From assembly GCF_049276915.1 (NCBI RefSeq), contig NZ_JBASXK010000122.1, positions 1-21,180 of the forward strand: DNA of 21,180 nucleotides, given 5' to 3'. Source of the stretch: Aestuariivita sp049276915. Its GTDB lineage: Bacteria; Pseudomonadota; Alphaproteobacteria; Rhodobacterales; Rhodobacteraceae. How positions within the stretch are numbered: the stretch's first letter is position 1; each line of letters starts with the position of its first letter. Both the position numbers and the translations under genes were made by a program. A model generated the notes under the pieces. The model worked only from the letters and a program-made list of their open reading frames with translations, searched no databases and was not told the DNA's origin. Shown here in pieces: positions 14,020 to 21,100 of this stretch.

Positions 14020-14056
14020 GGCGGGGCTGCATCCGCGGCCCCGCCTATTTTGTTGG
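14020..14056 (+). terminator. Attenuating hairpin between binding-protein and permease genes
   Basis: Positions 14020-14045 form an 11-bp, very GC-rich stem with one G-U pair and loop ATCC. TATTTTGTT follows. It lies 16 bases after the binding-protein stop and before the first permease start, so it probably acts as a partial terminator or mRNA-stabilising end that raises binding-protein levels. Confidence 0.7.
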
Positions 14057-14062
14057 ATTGCC

Positions 14063-15073
14063 ATGGCACTTTTGCGCAACATCCTGATCCGGCTGCTGAC
14101 CACTGCCGTGACGCTGTTTGGCGTTGCGGTCATTGTCTTTGTAGTGATCCGTGTGGTTCCGGGGAACCCGATTGCCATGATGCTGCCCCCCGGCGCGACC
14201 GAAGAGGACATCGCGCGGCTGCAGGCGCAATACGGGTTCGACAAGTCGATATTCGAGCAATTCGTGATCTGGCTGAGCAATGTGATGCAGGGGGATTTCG
14301 GCACGTCGATTTCGCTGCGCCAGCCGGTGGCGGATCTGGTTCTGGGTCGTCTGCCCGCAACGCTTGAGTTGTCGATTGTCGCGCTGGTGATTGCGGTGTT
14401 GATTGGCGGATCGCTTGCGCTGTTGGGCACGCTTTATCGTGGCACGAAAACCGAAGGCGTGGTCGACGTCACAGCCGGTATGGCGCTGTCGATCCCGGAT
14501 TTCCTGTGGGGTCTGGCGCTGATCCTGTTGTTTGGCGTGCTCTGGCCGATCTTTCATATTTCGGGTCGGATCTCGCCTTCGCTGGACATAGATTTTGCCA
14601 CGAATTTCTATCTGTTCGAAGCGCTTGTGCGGCTGCGGTTCGATGTGATCGCGGACCTGATCGGACATATGTTCATGCCCGCGCTGGCGCTGGCAATTCC
14701 CCTGGCGGCCATCATCGCGCAACTGCTCAAACAATCGCTCAAGGAGACGATGCATCTGGACTACGTGACGCTTGCCCGGACCAAGGGATATGGCGAAAAC
14801 CATGTGATCCTGCGCGAAGCACTGCCCAATGCCGTGCTTCCGACGCTGACGTTGGTGGGTGTGCAGTTTACCTTCCTGATCGGCGGAACCGTGATCATCG
14901 AACGGCTGTTCAGCTATGAGGGGTTGGGCAACATGGCCATCGATGCGGTCATCAACCGGGACCTGCCGCTGATCCAGGGCATCGTGATCCTGTTCGCGCT
15001 GCTCTTCACCATCGTCAATCTGGTGGTGGATATGTTGTATGTCGTGCTGAATCCGCGGTTGCGCAATGCGTGA
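14063..15073 (+). CDS. ABC importer permease, DppB type
   Basis: This 336-residue inner-membrane permease is the DppB/OppB-type partner. It has an N-terminal membrane helix (LLTTAVTLFGVAVIVFVVIRVV, about 11-32) followed by the periplasmic motif VPGNPIAMML. Several more helices follow, and the cytoplasmic EAA loop DYVTLARTKGYGENHVIL (about 234-251) docks to the ATPases. It ends with VVDMLYVVLNPRLR, the normal family C-terminus. The ribosome site is weak, and the gene follows the attenuator hairpin. The last 8 bases overlap the next permease start. Length and topology are typical. Together with the next permease it forms the membrane channel for the substrate captured by the Tat-exported binding protein. 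Confidence 0.94.
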   Translation: MALLRNILIRLLTTAVTLFGVAVIVFVVIRVVPGNPIAMMLPPGATEEDIARLQAQYGFDKSIFEQFVIWLSNVMQGDFGTSISLRQPVADLVLGRLPATLELSIVALVIAVLIGGSLALLGTLYRGTKTEGVVDVTAGMALSIPDFLWGLALILLFGVLWPIFHISGRISPSLDIDFATNFYLFEALVRLRFDVIADLIGHMFMPALALAIPLAAIIAQLLKQSLKETMHLDYVTLARTKGYGENHVILREALPNAVLPTLTLVGVQFTFLIGGTVIIERLFSYEGLGNMAIDAVINRDLPLIQGIVILFALLFTIVNLVVDMLYVVLNPRLRNA

Positions 15074-15917
15074 CGCGCGCAGTGAGGTACGCAGACCCAT
15101 CGGACTGCGATTGTGGCTATCCGGAGGATGGCTGACGCTTTTGGTTGTGGCGGCAGTCTTTGCGCCGCTGATCGCGCCGCATGATCCGTTGATGCAGGAC
15201 CTGTTTCTGGGTCGCATGCCACCCTTCTGGATGGACGGGGCCGAACCGGGCTATTGGCTGGGAACGGATTCTCTGGGCCGGGATGTGCTGTCGCGCATCC
15301 TCTATGGGGCGCGTCTGGCATTGATCGTGGCCTTGGTCGCGGGGGTTTTGACCTGCCTTCTGGGGGCCACGCTGGGGCTGATGGCAGGTTTTTATCGCGG
15401 CTGGACGGACCGGGTGATCAGCCGCTTTGTGGATATCTGGATGGCCTTTCCTCCGGTTCTGTTCGCAATCCTTCTGATCGCGGTTCTTGGACCCGGCTTG
15501 ATATCCATCATCATCGCCATCGTCGTGATCGACTGGACACGCTTTGCCCGCGTCATCCGGGCCGAGACATTGTCACAAGGCGCAATGGACTACGTGGTCA
15601 GTGCTCAGGTTGCCGGTCGCACACGCTTTGGCACCATGCTGACCGAGATCCTGCCGAATGTGCTGCCCACCATCGTCGCCCTGCTTACGCTGGAAATGGG
15701 GATCGCGGTGATCGTCGAAGCTATTCTGAGTTTCGTGAACCTCTCGATCTCGACTGACAGCCCGACATGGGGCGGCATGATCGCCGAGGGGCGCACATCG
15801 GTTCATCAGGCCTGGTGGGTTCTGGTCTTTCCTTTGGTCACCCTGTTCCTGACCGTGCTGAGTTTTTCACAACTGGGCGAAGGGTTGAAAGACCGCTTTG
15901 ATCCGGTGCTGCGATGA
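15066..15917 (+). CDS. ABC importer permease, DppC type
   Basis: This 283-residue permease is the DppC/OppC-type partner. After a first membrane helix (WLTLLVVAAVFAPLIAPHDP) it has the family motif LGTDSLGRDVLSRILYGAR (about residues 65-83), then helices around VALVAGVLTCLLGATLGL and LFAILLIAVLGPGLI. The EAA-type loop is DYVVSAQVAGRTRFGTML, and the C-terminal part holds SPTWGGMIAEGR. It overlaps the preceding permease gene by 8 bases and the following ATPase gene by 4 (ATGA), giving a fully coupled translation unit. It is intact and of standard length, and would pair with the DppB-type protein in the inner membrane. Confidence 0.94.
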   Translation: MRDARSEVRRPIGLRLWLSGGWLTLLVVAAVFAPLIAPHDPLMQDLFLGRMPPFWMDGAEPGYWLGTDSLGRDVLSRILYGARLALIVALVAGVLTCLLGATLGLMAGFYRGWTDRVISRFVDIWMAFPPVLFAILLIAVLGPGLISIIIAIVVIDWTRFARVIRAETLSQGAMDYVVSAQVAGRTRFGTMLTEILPNVLPTIVALLTLEMGIAVIVEAILSFVNLSISTDSPTWGGMIAEGRTSVHQAWWVLVFPLVTLFLTVLSFSQLGEGLKDRFDPVLR

Positions 15918-16783
15918 ATGGCTATCTCTCGATACGAAACCTGACCGTGCGCCTGAAGGCGGGGCCGGTGATCTTGCGGGCGGTCTCTCTGGATGTGTCG
16001 GCTGGTCAGGTGCATGGGCTGGTGGGTGAATCCGGGGCGGGCAAGTCCATGATCGGCAAGGCCGTGCTGGGCACCCTGCCCCGTGCGCTTGAGATCACAT
16101 CGGGCGAGATCTGGCTGGATGGTGTCAACCTCATGACGCTGACGGCGATCCAGCGACGCCGGCTGATCGGGGCCAAGGCCGCGCTGATCCCACAGGATCC
16201 GCTGACAGCGCTGAACCCGTCCAAACGGATCGGCCCGCAGATTACGCGGCGACTGGTGGATATTCTGGGCTGGCGCAAGTCCGATGCCGAAGCGCGCGCG
16301 CTGGAGTTGCTGGACGAAGTGCATATCCCGTCGCCCGACCGGGTCATGCGCAGCTATCCGCACGAGCTGTCGGGCGGCATGCGCCAACGTATCCTGATCG
16401 CATCGGCTTTTGCCGCCGAACCGAAACTGATTATTGCGGATGAACCGACCACCGCGCTGGATGTGACGGTGCAAAAGCAGATCCTGCGCCTGATCAACGA
16501 AATGCAAGACAGACACGGCACGGCCTTGTTGTTCGTGACCCATGATCTGGGCGTCGTGTCCAAGGTCTGCGATACGCTGTCGGTGCTTTATGCCGGCAAA
16601 GTGGTGGAAGACGCACGCATGACGCGCTTTTTCATGCGGCCGATCCACCCCTATTCCGCCGCGCTTCTGGCTGCCACACCCACATATCTGGATCCCGAAG
16701 GCAGCCTTACTCCGGTCTCTCAAGCCGTGATCGACGCGGTTGAGCAAGAGGTCCGTGAGCATGACACGAGGGCCGGCGCATGA
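15914..16783 (+). CDS. ABC importer ATPase, DppD type
   Basis: This 289-residue nucleotide-binding subunit has all ABC motifs: Walker A GESGAGKS (about 38-45), a Q-loop in ALIPQDPLTALNP, signature LSGGMRQR, Walker B LIIADEPTTALD and the switch histidine in FVTHDLG. The C-terminal extension has HPYSAALLAATP, characteristic of the oligopeptide/dipeptide ATPase subfamily. That subfamily often ends with a Cys-rich iron-sulfur segment. I see no such Cys cluster here; the tail is short and acidic. It powers import together with the next gene's product at the cytoplasmic face. Start and end overlap its neighbours by 4 bases each. Confidence 0.94.
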   Translation: MNGYLSIRNLTVRLKAGPVILRAVSLDVSAGQVHGLVGESGAGKSMIGKAVLGTLPRALEITSGEIWLDGVNLMTLTAIQRRRLIGAKAALIPQDPLTALNPSKRIGPQITRRLVDILGWRKSDAEARALELLDEVHIPSPDRVMRSYPHELSGGMRQRILIASAFAAEPKLIIADEPTTALDVTVQKQILRLINEMQDRHGTALLFVTHDLGVVSKVCDTLSVLYAGKVVEDARMTRFFMRPIHPYSAALLAATPTYLDPEGSLTPVSQAVIDAVEQEVREHDTRAGA

Positions 16784-17574
16784 TGTATGAAGTTCGCGAC
16801 CTGCAGCTATCGCTTCCGGATATGGCACATAAGCCGCTGTTTGGCGCTGCCCCACGGATCGACATCCTGAAGGGGCTGAGTTTCGACGTTCCAAAGGGTG
16901 CGGTGCTGGGGATCGTCGGCGGCTCGGGCTCGGGCAAGTCCACCTTGGGTCGCGCCATGCTGCGGCTTCTTGAGCCAACGGGCGGTACGATCCGCTTTGA
17001 TGGAACGGATATCACCCATTTGCCCGAGGATCGGCTGCGCGGCATGCGACAGCGGTTCCAGATGATCTTTCAGGACCCGATGTCGTCATTGAACCCGCGT
17101 CGCCGGGTGGGCGGGATCATTGCCGGGCCGCTCAAGCTGCATGGGTTGGACAACATTGCTGCGCGCGTGGACGAGGCCCTGGATATGGTCGGCCTGCCCC
17201 GCAGCTTTGCCCGACGGTATCCGCATGAATTGTCCGGCGGTCAGCGCCAACGCGTCGGCATCGCCCGCGCCGTCGCACTGCGCCCTGAATTCATTCTGGC
17301 GGATGAGATCGTGTCAGGTCTGGATGTGTCGTCTCAGGCGCAGGTTCTGAACCTCCTGGACGAGCTGGTGGGCGAACTTGGTCTGACACTGGCCTTTATC
17401 AGCCATGACCTGTCGGTGATCCGTCGGCTGTGTTCCCGCGTGCTGGTTCTGCATCAAGGCAAGATCGTCGAGGAGAATGAAACGGCCCGACTTTTCGCGG
17501 CACCCCAGGCCGATTACACAAGGGAGCTTCTGGCGGCGATCCCCTTGCCGGATCCCTATCAGGTCTGGCGCTGA
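16780..17574 (+). CDS. ABC importer ATPase, DppF type
   Basis: This 264-residue subunit is the second ATPase. Motifs are Walker A GGSGSGKST (about 46-54), Q-loop MIFQDPMSSLNPRRRV, signature LSGGQRQR, Walker B LADEIVSGLDVSS and switch histidine SHDLSVI. The usual ADEP after Walker B is ADEI here; the catalytic glutamate is kept, so activity should be retained. It forms the heterodimeric motor with the DppD-type subunit. The ATG overlaps the previous stop. The C-terminus is shorter than many DppF proteins, ending soon after ELLAAIPLPDPYQVWR. Its stop lies 4 bases from the end of convergent fliI and abuts the 12-bp repeat. Confidence 0.94.
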   Translation: MMYEVRDLQLSLPDMAHKPLFGAAPRIDILKGLSFDVPKGAVLGIVGGSGSGKSTLGRAMLRLLEPTGGTIRFDGTDITHLPEDRLRGMRQRFQMIFQDPMSSLNPRRRVGGIIAGPLKLHGLDNIAARVDEALDMVGLPRSFARRYPHELSGGQRQRVGIARAVALRPEFILADEIVSGLDVSSQAQVLNLLDELVGELGLTLAFISHDLSVIRRLCSRVLVLHQGKIVEENETARLFAAPQADYTRELLAAIPLPDPYQVWR

Positions 17575-17586
17575 CAGGTCACCGTG
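17575..17586 (+). repeat. Right copy of the 12-bp direct repeat, spanning the fliI stop codon
   Basis: CAGGTCACCGTG begins at the first base after the ATPase stop. Its last 8 bases are the end of fliI on the reverse strand, including the TGA. The exact same 12 bases are at 4188-4199. A repeat that restores the 3' end of a gene is typical of integration junctions. Confidence 0.5.
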
Positions 17587-18907
17587 GCCCGGCGCGTCTG
17601 AGGATCAGGTTCAGCCTGTCAAAGCTGGCCGATACATCGGGCTCGGAACCTTTTGCGATGAACTGATCAAGCTCACCCCAGATGCGCATCGCCCGGTCCA
17701 CCAGAGGATCGCTGCCTTCGGAATACAAACCCGCCTTGAGCATCATTTCAGCGCCCTCATATGCGCCAAGAAGCCTGCGCGCCTCTTGAAGCGTTTCGTT
17801 TTCTTGCGGTGTGGCGGCCTGCGGCAGGCTGCGCGATACGGATTTGAGCAGATTGATCGCCGGATATCGTCCGCGTTCGGCAATGTTGCGATCCAGAATG
17901 ACATGGCCGTCCAGAACACCGCGCAGAATATCGGCAATCGGCTCTTCGAAATCCGAACCCGCCACAAGCACGCTGAACAGGGCCGTGATGCTGCCCTCGC
18001 CCACCGGGCCGGGGCCTGCGCGTTCACACAGGGACATGATCATCTGTGCCGTCGATGCGGGATAGCCGCGCAATGCCGGGAATTCTCCTGCAGCCAGCGC
18101 GATCTCACGATGGGCTTCGGCAAATCGGGTGACTGAATCGGCAAGAAGCAGAACGTTCTTTCCCTGTTCGCGAAAATGCTCGGCGATCGTCATGGCAGAC
18201 CACGCACAACGACGCCGCAACAGGGCGGATTTATCCGACGTGGTCGCCACGATGACGGACCGCGCCATCCCTTCGGACCCAAGCGTTTCCTCGACAAACT
18301 GGCGCAACTCACGTCCGCGTTCACCAATCATGGCGACGACTACGACATCAGCCTCCATCCCGCGACACAGCGCGGCCAGCATATTGGACTTTCCGACCCC
18401 GGAACCTGCAAAAAGCCCAAGCCTCTGACCCAGAACCAGTGGCAGGAATGTGTTCAGCGCAGCAAGGCCTGTGTTCAGCCGACCGCCCAGCGGTGCGCGG
18501 GTGCTGGCAGCGGGCGCGGATATCTGCGTTGGGCGCGCCACCGCTCCGGGCATCAAGGGCATACCGTCCAGAGGCGATCCGAACGGGTCAACCACCCTGC
18601 CGATCCAGCTGCTTGACGGGGCAAGACAGGCATTGCGCGGATCAAGAACGGCCTTGGCATCCATTGAAATCCGGTCAACCGGATCATGGGGCATCACCGC
18701 AACATGATCCTTTGCAAGTTGAATGACCTCGCCCGTGACATGCTGGCGATCATCGCCGTGAAACGTGACCTGCGATCCGATATAGGCCGCGTCGCTCAGC
18801 CCGCTGACATGCAAGATGCCCGAAGAAACCCCCGAAACACGCCCAACGGCACGCCAGCGCGGAATGCGCGAAATCTGCGCGGTGAGTGCCTGAAGGCCGT
18901 GGTGCAT
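17579..18907 (-). CDS. fliI: Flagellar export ATPase FliI
   Basis: This 442-residue protein is the FliI/YscN-type ATPase that energises and orders export of flagellar proteins at the cytoplasmic face of the basal body. It has an F1-beta-like core with WIGRVVDPFGSPLDG (about 101-115), Walker A GSGVGKSN (168-175), VAMIGERGRELRQF, Walker B NVLLLADSVTRFAEA (251-265), and GYPASTAQM. AGGAG lies 9 bases before the ATG. The length is normal for the family and no catalytic residue appears missing. It is transcribed alone here, divergent from the rod operon and convergent with the ABC importer. Its last codons coincide with the right 12-bp repeat, so the C-terminus could have been slightly altered if the adjacent block was inserted. 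Confidence 0.95.
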   Translation of the reverse strand: MHHGLQALTAQISRIPRWRAVGRVSGVSSGILHVSGLSDAAYIGSQVTFHGDDRQHVTGEVIQLAKDHVAVMPHDPVDRISMDAKAVLDPRNACLAPSSSWIGRVVDPFGSPLDGMPLMPGAVARPTQISAPAASTRAPLGGRLNTGLAALNTFLPLVLGQRLGLFAGSGVGKSNMLAALCRGMEADVVVVAMIGERGRELRQFVEETLGSEGMARSVIVATTSDKSALLRRRCAWSAMTIAEHFREQGKNVLLLADSVTRFAEAHREIALAAGEFPALRGYPASTAQMIMSLCERAGPGPVGEGSITALFSVLVAGSDFEEPIADILRGVLDGHVILDRNIAERGRYPAINLLKSVSRSLPQAATPQENETLQEARRLLGAYEGAEMMLKAGLYSEGSDPLVDRAMRIWGELDQFIAKGSEPDVSASFDRLNLILRRAGPR

Positions 18908-18955
18908 CTGTACGCTCTCCTGGACGTGCTGAAACCGTTTTTAAAGGAATCACCG

Positions 18956-18970
18956 TTAAGCCTTGGTTGA
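18956..18970. promoter_or_regulatory. Possible CtrA-like site in the fliI/flgB divergent region
   Basis: TTAA-GCCTTGG-TTGA matches the CtrA pattern TTAA-N7-TTAA with one mismatch. It lies 49 bases from the fliI start, a suitable place for a -35-region activator site for fliI, but only 24 bases from the flgB start, so its role for flgB is less clear. Pattern match only. Confidence 0.3.
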
Positions 18971-18993
18971 GACGGATCGAGGGAGAAGCCCCG

Positions 18994-19383
18994 ATGTTCA
19001 CATCGCTGGACGTATTCAAACTGGCACATGCCATGGCCAGTCATGCCGGCCAAAGGCAGGCCCTGGTCGCGCAGAACGTGGCCAACTCCGACACGCCGGG
19101 ATACCGTGCGCGTGATTTGCCCGCGTTTGCCGAAACCTATCAATCTCCATCCTTTGCGACCAGATTGATCGCCACGCGGGACAGTCATCTGTTCGGGCAG
19201 TCACAAGGCCAGCAGCCACGCGCCATCGAGACACCCGGACCGGCATCCGCAAACGGCAACACCGTTACAATCGAAAGCCAGATGCTGCAAGCGGTGGACG
19301 TCAAGCGCCAGCATGATCGGGCCATGGCGATCTACAAATCCTCTCTCACGATCCTGCGCAGCAGCATCAGCCGACAATCCTGA
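18994..19383 (+). CDS. flgB: Flagellar proximal rod protein FlgB
   Basis: This 129-residue protein is FlgB, the innermost rod subunit in the periplasm, exported by the flagellar apparatus. The rod/hook N-terminal signature is QALVAQNVANSDTPGYRARDLPAF (about residues 22-45), and the C-terminal helix reads QMLQAVDVKRQHDRAMAIYKSSLTILRSSI. The ATG at 18994 is chosen over an upstream in-frame ATG at 18886 because GGGAGAAG precedes it, the family N-terminus starts here, and the upstream part overlaps fliI. It is the first gene of the flgB-flgC-fliE-fliQ-flgF-flgG operon. The flgC start follows 10 bases after its stop. Confidence 0.94.
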   Translation: MFTSLDVFKLAHAMASHAGQRQALVAQNVANSDTPGYRARDLPAFAETYQSPSFATRLIATRDSHLFGQSQGQQPRAIETPGPASANGNTVTIESQMLQAVDVKRQHDRAMAIYKSSLTILRSSISRQS

Positions 19384-19393
19384 GGAGTTTCGC

Positions 19394-19786
19394 ATGAGTG
19401 AGTTTTCCAAAGCACTTTCCGTGACCACCAGCGGTCTGCAGGCCCAGTCCCAGCGCTTGCGGCTTTTGGCCGAAAACATCTCGAATTCGGACACGCCGGG
19501 GTACCGGCGAAAAACGATCCCGTTCGAGGCGTCTCCTGGCACCGGCGGGGCAGTCAGCGATGTGCGCACCGGACCAGTCAGACTGGACCAAAGCACACTG
19601 ACCCGCGTCTTTGATCCCGGCCATCCTCTTGCCGATCAAAGTGGAAACTATGACGGATCAAATGTGGATCTGATCATCGAGATCGCCGACGCACGCGAAG
19701 CCCAGCGCAGCTATGAGGCCAATCTGAAAATGTTCGAGCAGGCACGACAGATGTCGTCAAGCCTGATGGAACTCTTGCGACGTTAA
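19394..19786 (+). CDS. flgC: Flagellar proximal rod protein FlgC
   Basis: This 130-residue protein is FlgC. It has the signature GLQAQSQRLRLLAENISNSDTPGYRRK (about residues 14-40) and a C-terminal helix YDGSNVDLIIEIADAREAQRSYEANLKMFEQARQM that fits the rod family consensus. With FlgB and FlgF it builds the proximal rod on the MS ring. The start is set at 19394, with TGAGGAG 8 bases upstream that overlaps the flgB stop; the frame extends 27 codons further back only as shadow of flgB. Length and both terminal domains are standard. Confidence 0.95.
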   Translation: MSEFSKALSVTTSGLQAQSQRLRLLAENISNSDTPGYRRKTIPFEASPGTGGAVSDVRTGPVRLDQSTLTRVFDPGHPLADQSGNYDGSNVDLIIEIADAREAQRSYEANLKMFEQARQMSSSLMELLRR

Positions 19787-19805
19787 CCACGAAAGGACAT
19801 CCAGA

Positions 19806-20096
19806 ATGGATATTCACAACCTTACTGCGGCCGGAAAATACGCAGCCGCCCGTCCCGTCACCGAAGCGCTGCCCAGCCAGAACTCGGCAACTGATGCGTT
19901 TTCGAATGCCGCACAGGATTTCGCAAACACCCTCAAACAGAGCGAGGTTCTGGCAAAGGAGGCGATGACCGGCACGGCAGACCCGCATGCCTTGGTCCAG
20001 GCCCTGGCACAGGCTGAACTGGCCGTAGAAACCGCAGTCACGGTGCGCAACCGGGTTGTCGAAGCGTATCAGGAGATCCTGAGGATGCCCGTCTGA
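19806..20096 (+). CDS. fliE: Flagellar hook-basal body protein FliE
   Basis: This 96-residue protein is FliE, the adaptor between the MS ring (or export gate) and the proximal rod. Recognisable parts are DAFSNAAQDFANTLKQSEVLAKEAMTG and the C-terminal block DPHALVQALAQAELAVETAVTVRNRVVEAYQEILRMPV (about 60-96), the family's most conserved region. AAAGGA lies about 10 bases before the ATG. It follows flgC by 19 bases and its stop is one base before the fliQ start. The family call is firm. Confidence 0.94.
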   Translation: MDIHNLTAAGKYAAARPVTEALPSQNSATDAFSNAAQDFANTLKQSEVLAKEAMTGTADPHALVQALAQAELAVETAVTVRNRVVEAYQEILRMPV

Positions 20097-20097
20097 T

Positions 20098-20370
20098 ATG
20101 CTGAACGAGGCCGTGTTCTATGACGTTTTGCGTCAGGGGCTTTGGGTGTCGGTCGTTCTGTCTTTGCCGATCCTGACTGTGGCGCTGATTGCGGGTCTGG
20201 TCGTCGGTCTGTTTCAGGCACTGACATCCATTCAGGAGCTCACGCTGACCTTCGTGCCCAAACTGGGTGCCATTGTCGTCGTTTACTGGATCTCGATGGG
20301 GTTCATGACCCAAAGCCTCGTTTCCTTTTTCCAGGACGAAATCGTCCCACTCATCGCAGGAGGAGTCTGA
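20098..20370 (+). CDS. fliQ: Flagellar export gate protein FliQ
   Basis: This 90-residue membrane protein is FliQ, a component of the export gate with FliP and FliR. It has two predicted membrane helices, about residues 15-38 (GLWVSVVLSLPILTVALIAG onward) and 53-75 (PKLGAIVVVYWISMGFM), joined by the conserved loop FQALTSIQELTLTFVPK. GATCCTGAGGATG-like purine sequence at the end of fliE may serve as ribosome site. The stop overlaps the flgF start by one base. A fliQ gene inside the rod operon, away from fliP and fliR, is a familiar alphaproteobacterial arrangement. Confidence 0.95.
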   Translation: MLNEAVFYDVLRQGLWVSVVLSLPILTVALIAGLVVGLFQALTSIQELTLTFVPKLGAIVVVYWISMGFMTQSLVSFFQDEIVPLIAGGV

Positions 20371-21083
20371 TGGATCAAACCGGATACATCGCACTGACCC
20401 GTCAATCTGGCCTGATGCGCGAAATGCAGGTTGTCGCCAACAACATCGCCAATGCGGCAACAACAGGTTTTCGCCAGGAGGGTATGGTTTTCTCGGAATT
20501 CGTGCAGCGTCAGAACGATGCGCCATCCGTTTCGATGGCCTTTGGCAATGCCAGTGGTGCGTCGATGATGCAAGGCGCTCTCACAAAGACCGGCGGTCAG
20601 TTCGATCTTGCGATTGAAGGCGACGGCTTCTTCATGATCGAAACCCCCGACGGGGAAAGACTGACGCGGGCGGGCAATTTCGCACCGAATGCCGAAGGGG
20701 ATCTGGTGACGCTGGACGGGTTGCGTGTTCTGGATGCAGGCGGAGCACCGGTCTTTGTGCCCCCCGGGGCGGCTGATCTTGCCGTTTCCGAGGATGGAAC
20801 AGTCTCAGCGGATGGCCAGATACTGGGCCAGATCGGGATCTTCATTCCCTCCCCGCCCGGTGTATTGCGCCGAGAGGCCGGCGTGATGTTCTCATCCGAT
20901 TCAGGGTTTGAAGAGGCCGTGAACCCGCGCGTTCTGCAGGGCTTTCTTGAAGGCTCGAATGTGGATGCAATCTCTCAGATGGCGCGCATGATCGAAGTGC
21001 AGCGTGCCTATGAAATGGGCCAGAGCTTTCTGGATGCGGAAAACGAACGCATCCGTGAAGCCATCAAATCTCTCACCCGATAA
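20370..21083 (+). CDS. flgF: Flagellar basal-body rod protein FlgF
   Basis: This 237-residue protein is FlgF, a proximal rod subunit. The N-terminal rod motif is MREMQVVANNIANAATTGFRQEG (about residues 15-37). The middle contains FDLAIEGDGFFMIETPDGERLTRAGNF, the common FlgE/F/G core. The C-terminal helix is LQGFLEGSNVDAISQMARMIEVQRAYEMGQSFL. The start at 20370 overlaps the fliQ stop (TGATG) and has AGGAGGAG just upstream; the frame continues further back only as shadow of fliQ. The family is distinguished from FlgG by its shorter length and by position directly before flgG. Confidence 0.94.
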   Translation: MDQTGYIALTRQSGLMREMQVVANNIANAATTGFRQEGMVFSEFVQRQNDAPSVSMAFGNASGASMMQGALTKTGGQFDLAIEGDGFFMIETPDGERLTRAGNFAPNAEGDLVTLDGLRVLDAGGAPVFVPPGAADLAVSEDGTVSADGQILGQIGIFIPSPPGVLRREAGVMFSSDSGFEEAVNPRVLQGFLEGSNVDAISQMARMIEVQRAYEMGQSFLDAENERIREAIKSLTR

Positions 21084-21100
21084 TCCAGAAAGGATCAGGC

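Larger units (their letters stand above)
4188..17586. other. Candidate metabolic island inserted in a flagellar cluster
   Basis: About 13.4 kb holding eleven metabolic, regulatory and transport genes interrupts flagellar genes on both sides. The block is bracketed by an exact 12-bp direct repeat whose right copy spans the fliI stop codon. Collapsing the block to one repeat would leave DUF1217 and fliI convergent with a gap of about 58 bases, a natural ancestral arrangement. No integrase, transposase or tRNA gene is visible, and by eye the base composition is not sharply different from the flanks, so any insertion may be old or come from a related genome. Confidence 0.45.

Noticed and set aside
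14045..15217. 390-codon reverse open frame
   Set aside because: Antisense to the DppB-type permease and the start of the DppC-type permease; the product is His/Gln/Arg-rich without domains.
15806..16978. 390-codon reverse open frame
   Set aside because: Antisense to the two ATPase genes, whose Walker and signature motifs are intact; no independent support.
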